This document shows, in pieces, positions 60,386 to 64,000 of a DNA stretch of 64,000 nucleotides. Position numbers and translations under genes: made by a program. Within the stretch, counting starts at the first letter, position 1; each line of letters opens with the position of its first letter. This stretch comes from Scandinavium sp036495715 (GTDB lineage: Bacteria > Pseudomonadota > Gammaproteobacteria > Enterobacterales > Enterobacteriaceae), in NCBI GenBank assembly GCA_036495715.1, contig DASXML010000010.1, forward strand, positions 21,827 to 85,826, in the 5' to 3' direction. Below the pieces are notes generated by a model, which did no database searches, was not told the origin of the DNA, and worked only from the letters and a program-made list of their open reading frames with translations.

Positions 60386-61143
60386 AAGTGGATCTCCGCA
60401 CTGAGCGGCGCATGGTCGGAAAGATGCCGCCACTCGCGCAACGGCAGCGCCGTCGGGCTGCTGGCATGGGCATTTTTGACGTAGATTCGGTCAAGGCGCA
60501 GCAAAGGAAAACGCACGGGGAAGGTTCGTACCGGTCGACCCATTGCTGTCGTGAATATTTCTTCCAGACTGGCCTGCGTTTTTAACGGCAGATTGGCCTT
60601 CTGTCGCCAGTCGTTAAAATCCCCCGCGACGAGGACGGGTTCATTTTCCGGCAAACCGTTCACCCACTCGCTGAGCATGGTGAGTTGCGCCTGGCGATGG
60701 GCTTCACGCAGCCCTAAATGGACGCAAATCACATGGACCGGCGTCGCCAGTTCCGGTGGCACAATACGGCAGTAAAGCAGGCCGCGCTTTTCACTTTCTC
60801 CAACAGAAATGTCCAGATTTTCAAAGTGTTCAATCGGAAAGCGTGACAGCACCGCGTTACCGTGATGGCCTTCGGGATAGACCGCGTTGCGCCCGTAGGC
60901 GTAATCGCTCCACAGCGTGTCGGCGAGGAATTCATAGTGGCTGGTGTTTGGCCAATTCTCGACCCGAAGGGACCAGGCATCGTGCGCGCCCAGCACTTCT
61001 TGCAGGCAGACAATATCTGCGCCGACGGCTCGCACCGCGTCACGAAGCTCGGGCAAAATGAAGCGGCGATTAAACGCGGTAAAGCCCTTGTGTGTGTTGA
61101 TCGTCAAAATTTTTAATGAAAAATGTGGCGACGACTGAGTCAT
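60382..61143 (-). CDS. ybhP: Endonuclease/exonuclease/phosphatase family protein YbhP
   Basis: The 253-aa EEP-fold protein has KILTINTHKGF, VCLQEVLGAHDAW, VAGDFNDWRQKA and the final His in HLSDHAPLSAEIHL, which are the metal and catalytic residues of DNase I-like phosphodiesterases. The substrate is unknown. The AGGAGA site fits ATG 61143. First gene of ybhP-clsB-ybhN. Confidence 0.94.
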   Translation of the reverse strand: MTQSSPHFSLKILTINTHKGFTAFNRRFILPELRDAVRAVGADIVCLQEVLGAHDAWSLRVENWPNTSHYEFLADTLWSDYAYGRNAVYPEGHHGNAVLSRFPIEHFENLDISVGESEKRGLLYCRIVPPELATPVHVICVHLGLREAHRQAQLTMLSEWVNGLPENEPVLVAGDFNDWRQKANLPLKTQASLEEIFTTAMGRPVRTFPVRFPLLRLDRIYVKNAHASSPTALPLREWRHLSDHAPLSAEIHL

Positions 61144-61274
61144 ATTTCTCCTGTCCGTGTCACTATCCTGAATGAAATAGTGTAGTAGTCGTCACAAAAA
61201 GGTGCGGTGTTACGGAATTTTCCGTAAAGTTCGGTACTCTAAATAACAGTTGAAAATGCTTCGGGAGAGAAGAC

Positions 61275-61712
61275 ATGAAGTGGCAACAACGAATTCGTGT
61301 CACCACTGGCCTGAGCTGCTGGCAGATTATTTTGCATATGCTGGTTGTCGCAGCGCTGGTGATGGGATGGATGCACGGCGCGCTGGTGCGCGTGGGGTTA
61401 GGGCTGTGCGTCCTTTATGCTGTGACGGTGATATCGATGCTGGCACTGCAGCGCCACCACGAAGAACGCTGGCGCGACATCGGTGATTTTCTGGAAGAAC
61501 TTACCACCACCTGGTACTTCGGCGCGGCGGTGATTGTCCTGTGGTTGTTGTCCCGCGTGCTGCAAAACAACGTCTTGTTGGCCCTGGCTGGCGTGGTTAT
61601 TCTTGCCGGACCGGCCATTCTTTCACTGTTGGTGAAAGAGAAAAAAAGAACCGCTAAATCATTCAAGTTACATCGAGGCGGCGACGCAGCGAATCCTCAT
61701 GAGCATAGATAA
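61275..61712 (+). CDS. ybhQ: Inner-membrane protein YbhQ
   Basis: The 145-aa protein has four hydrophobic segments and matches E. coli YbhQ (136 aa) over the first 125 residues, including MKWQQRIRVTTGLSCWQI and LEELTTTWYFGAAVIVLWLL. The C-terminal tail is longer and ends DAANPHEHR. Function unknown. In E. coli ybhR follows; here the next gene is rhlE. Confidence 0.9.
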   Translation: MKWQQRIRVTTGLSCWQIILHMLVVAALVMGWMHGALVRVGLGLCVLYAVTVISMLALQRHHEERWRDIGDFLEELTTTWYFGAAVIVLWLLSRVLQNNVLLALAGVVILAGPAILSLLVKEKKRTAKSFKLHRGGDAANPHEHR

Positions 61713-62113
61713 CTATGCGATTGGGGTGAGTGAGGAAAACCAATAAAAGTGTAGCGTGAAGGATGACGAGGCTACGCCACGTTACGCCGAAACATCGCAT
61801 ACGGCACTGATCCCGTCGTGGTCGCTATCACCCGTAGCGGCCACAGCTTTCGTCCTTCAGGTAAATCTGCTTAGTCCTCATCATGTCTCTAATCATTAAA
61901 CCGTCTATCATTTCATGTGATGGCTGATTTTTCGCCCTGTCCACATCCACCGGTAAATTATTTCGCAGAAAAAGAGTTGAGGGATATTTTATGCGGTGCG
62001 TCACAAAAACTGCTACACTGCGCATCTTGCGACATTATCGTTTTTGTTTTTTCGAATTATCACTATCACCCTGAAAACGATACCTGCGATGGTCGGGGCG
62101 GTTCGGAGTTGTT
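61713..62113 (+). other. Gene-free stretch between ybhQ and rhlE
   Basis: No coding frame is supported in these 401 bp. A 10-bp stem GTGGTCGCTA/TAGCGGCCAC (one wobble) lies at 61818-61844, possibly the end of the ybhQ transcript. The AT-rich part from 61970 onward probably holds the rhlE promoter and a long leader. In E. coli the ybhRSFG and cecR genes stand between these two genes. Confidence 0.6.
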
Positions 62114-63520
<1,407 letters not shown>

Positions 63521-63534
63521 TCGCAGCAAAATGA

Positions 63535-63556
63535 TAATGGTCGCTTAGGCGGCCAT
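63535..63556 (+). terminator. Hairpin after rhlE
   Basis: ATGGTCGC-TTAG-GCGGCCAT, with one wobble, lies 15 bp past the stop. There is no T-run, so it is a weak or factor-dependent terminator. Confidence 0.5.
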
Positions 63557-64000
63557 TCAGAAAAATGATAAACATGCATTTTTCACCAGACTGACAGACG
63601 ATAAAATAAGAAAACCAGGAAAATCAATTTATTGATTTTCGGCTGATAACCACAAAGAAGGAAAAATCACGTTTTTTCCTTCTTTGTTAGCAAGATTAAT
63701 GGTCGCTTAGGCGTAATGCCAGTCAGTTAAGCGCGGTGGTCGCTTTTCCGTTCACCTGATGTCCGCAGACACCTCTGCACTTTCATCCGTGAACGGGCAA
63801 AGGGGAATGACCGAATTCCCCTTTGCAATCCCCCCGGTCCCGCAATTGAAATCGGTGCTTCGCACTGCGCTCACCTTCACCCTTCACCCTTCACCCTTCA
63901 GCCTGAGGCCGGCTCGTCTCGACATCCTGTCTCGTTTCGCCTCAGTCCGCCATCCCTGGCGGCCTGACCTCGTCTTCAGAATGCCGACTCGCCGATTTCA
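63557..64000. other. Gene-free right end with several strong hairpins
   Basis: No coding frame is supported. Hairpins seen: AAAATCAA-TTTA-TTGATTTT near 63620-63639, a 15-bp perfect stem ACAAAGAAGGAAAAA/TTTTTCCTTCTTTGT at 63652-63687, and a 12-bp perfect stem GCAAAGGGGAAT/ATTCCCCTTTGC at 63797-63826. The last 80 bp include a CGACATCCTGTCTCG segment that recalls the element after hutC. Confidence 0.6.
63874..63901. repeat. Four tandem copies of a 7-bp unit
   Basis: The unit CCTTCAC is repeated three times exactly and a fourth time with G at the last base. It is a short tandem repeat in non-coding DNA. Confidence 0.85.

Noticed and set aside
63535..64000. A phage or integron attachment site at the right end
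   Set aside because: There is no tRNA end, integrase or direct-repeat pair within the window to support it.

Overview
The window is a chromosomal segment of a gamma-proteobacterium of the order Enterobacterales. Gene content, gene order and protein sequences follow the E. coli K-12 region from mngB to rhlE (about 16.5 to 18 min) almost gene for gene. Several differences place it outside E. coli: an intact hut (histidine utilisation) cluster, a BCCT transporter between modF and modE, the eptA-pmrA-pmrB locus placed after uvrB, an extra ABC ATPase after bioD, and no ybhRSFG-cecR block between ybhQ and rhlE. This suits a relative of Enterobacter, Citrobacter, Klebsiella or Kluyvera. The species cannot be fixed from the sequence alone.

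Layout, left to right. The 3' part of mngB (1-1730) is followed by the cytochrome bd operon cydABX-cydE and the cell-envelope operon ybgC-tolQRAB-pal-cpoB. Next come a Lys/Val tRNA operon with unusual repeated spacers, then nadA-pnuC, zitB, ybgS, aroG and gpmA. The galETKM operon is followed by modF, the BCCT gene and modE, with divergent acrZ and modABC. Then come ybhA, pgl and pemB, the hutIGC and hutUH operons, ybhB, the divergent bioA/bioBFCD genes and an orphan ABC ATPase. After uvrB lie a 30-residue membrane peptide gene and the pmrB-pmrA-eptA operon (minus strand). The right end holds yvcK, moaABCDE, ybhL, ybhN-clsB-ybhP, ybhQ and rhlE, then about 480 bp without a gene.

Regulation can be read well in this window: an FNR-type site at cydA, a NadR box at nadA, a TyrR box at aroG, a Fur-like site at gpmA, two GalR operators plus a CRP site at gal, and ModE boxes at modA and moaA. 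There are also HutC operators and a NAC-like site at hut, a BirA operator at bio, a LexA box and inverted DnaA boxes at uvrB, a Moco riboswitch at moaA, and PmrA boxes at eptA and at the small peptide gene.

The most interesting items are four. (1) A 30-aa single-span membrane peptide gene (49683-49775) faces the pmrB-pmrA-eptA operon and has a PmrA box with exactly the same box-to-minus-10 spacing as eptA. It looks like a PmrR-type peptide. (2) An orphan UrtE/LivF-like ATPase (46068-46790) has a degenerate ABC signature, a near-consensus sigma-54 promoter and a pair of upstream NtrC-like sites. (3) The tRNA operon spacers contain rtT-like units that end in the last 17 nt of tRNA-Lys and keep two hairpins with covarying stems. 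(4) The modE-modF pair is split by a transporter gene flanked by terminators.
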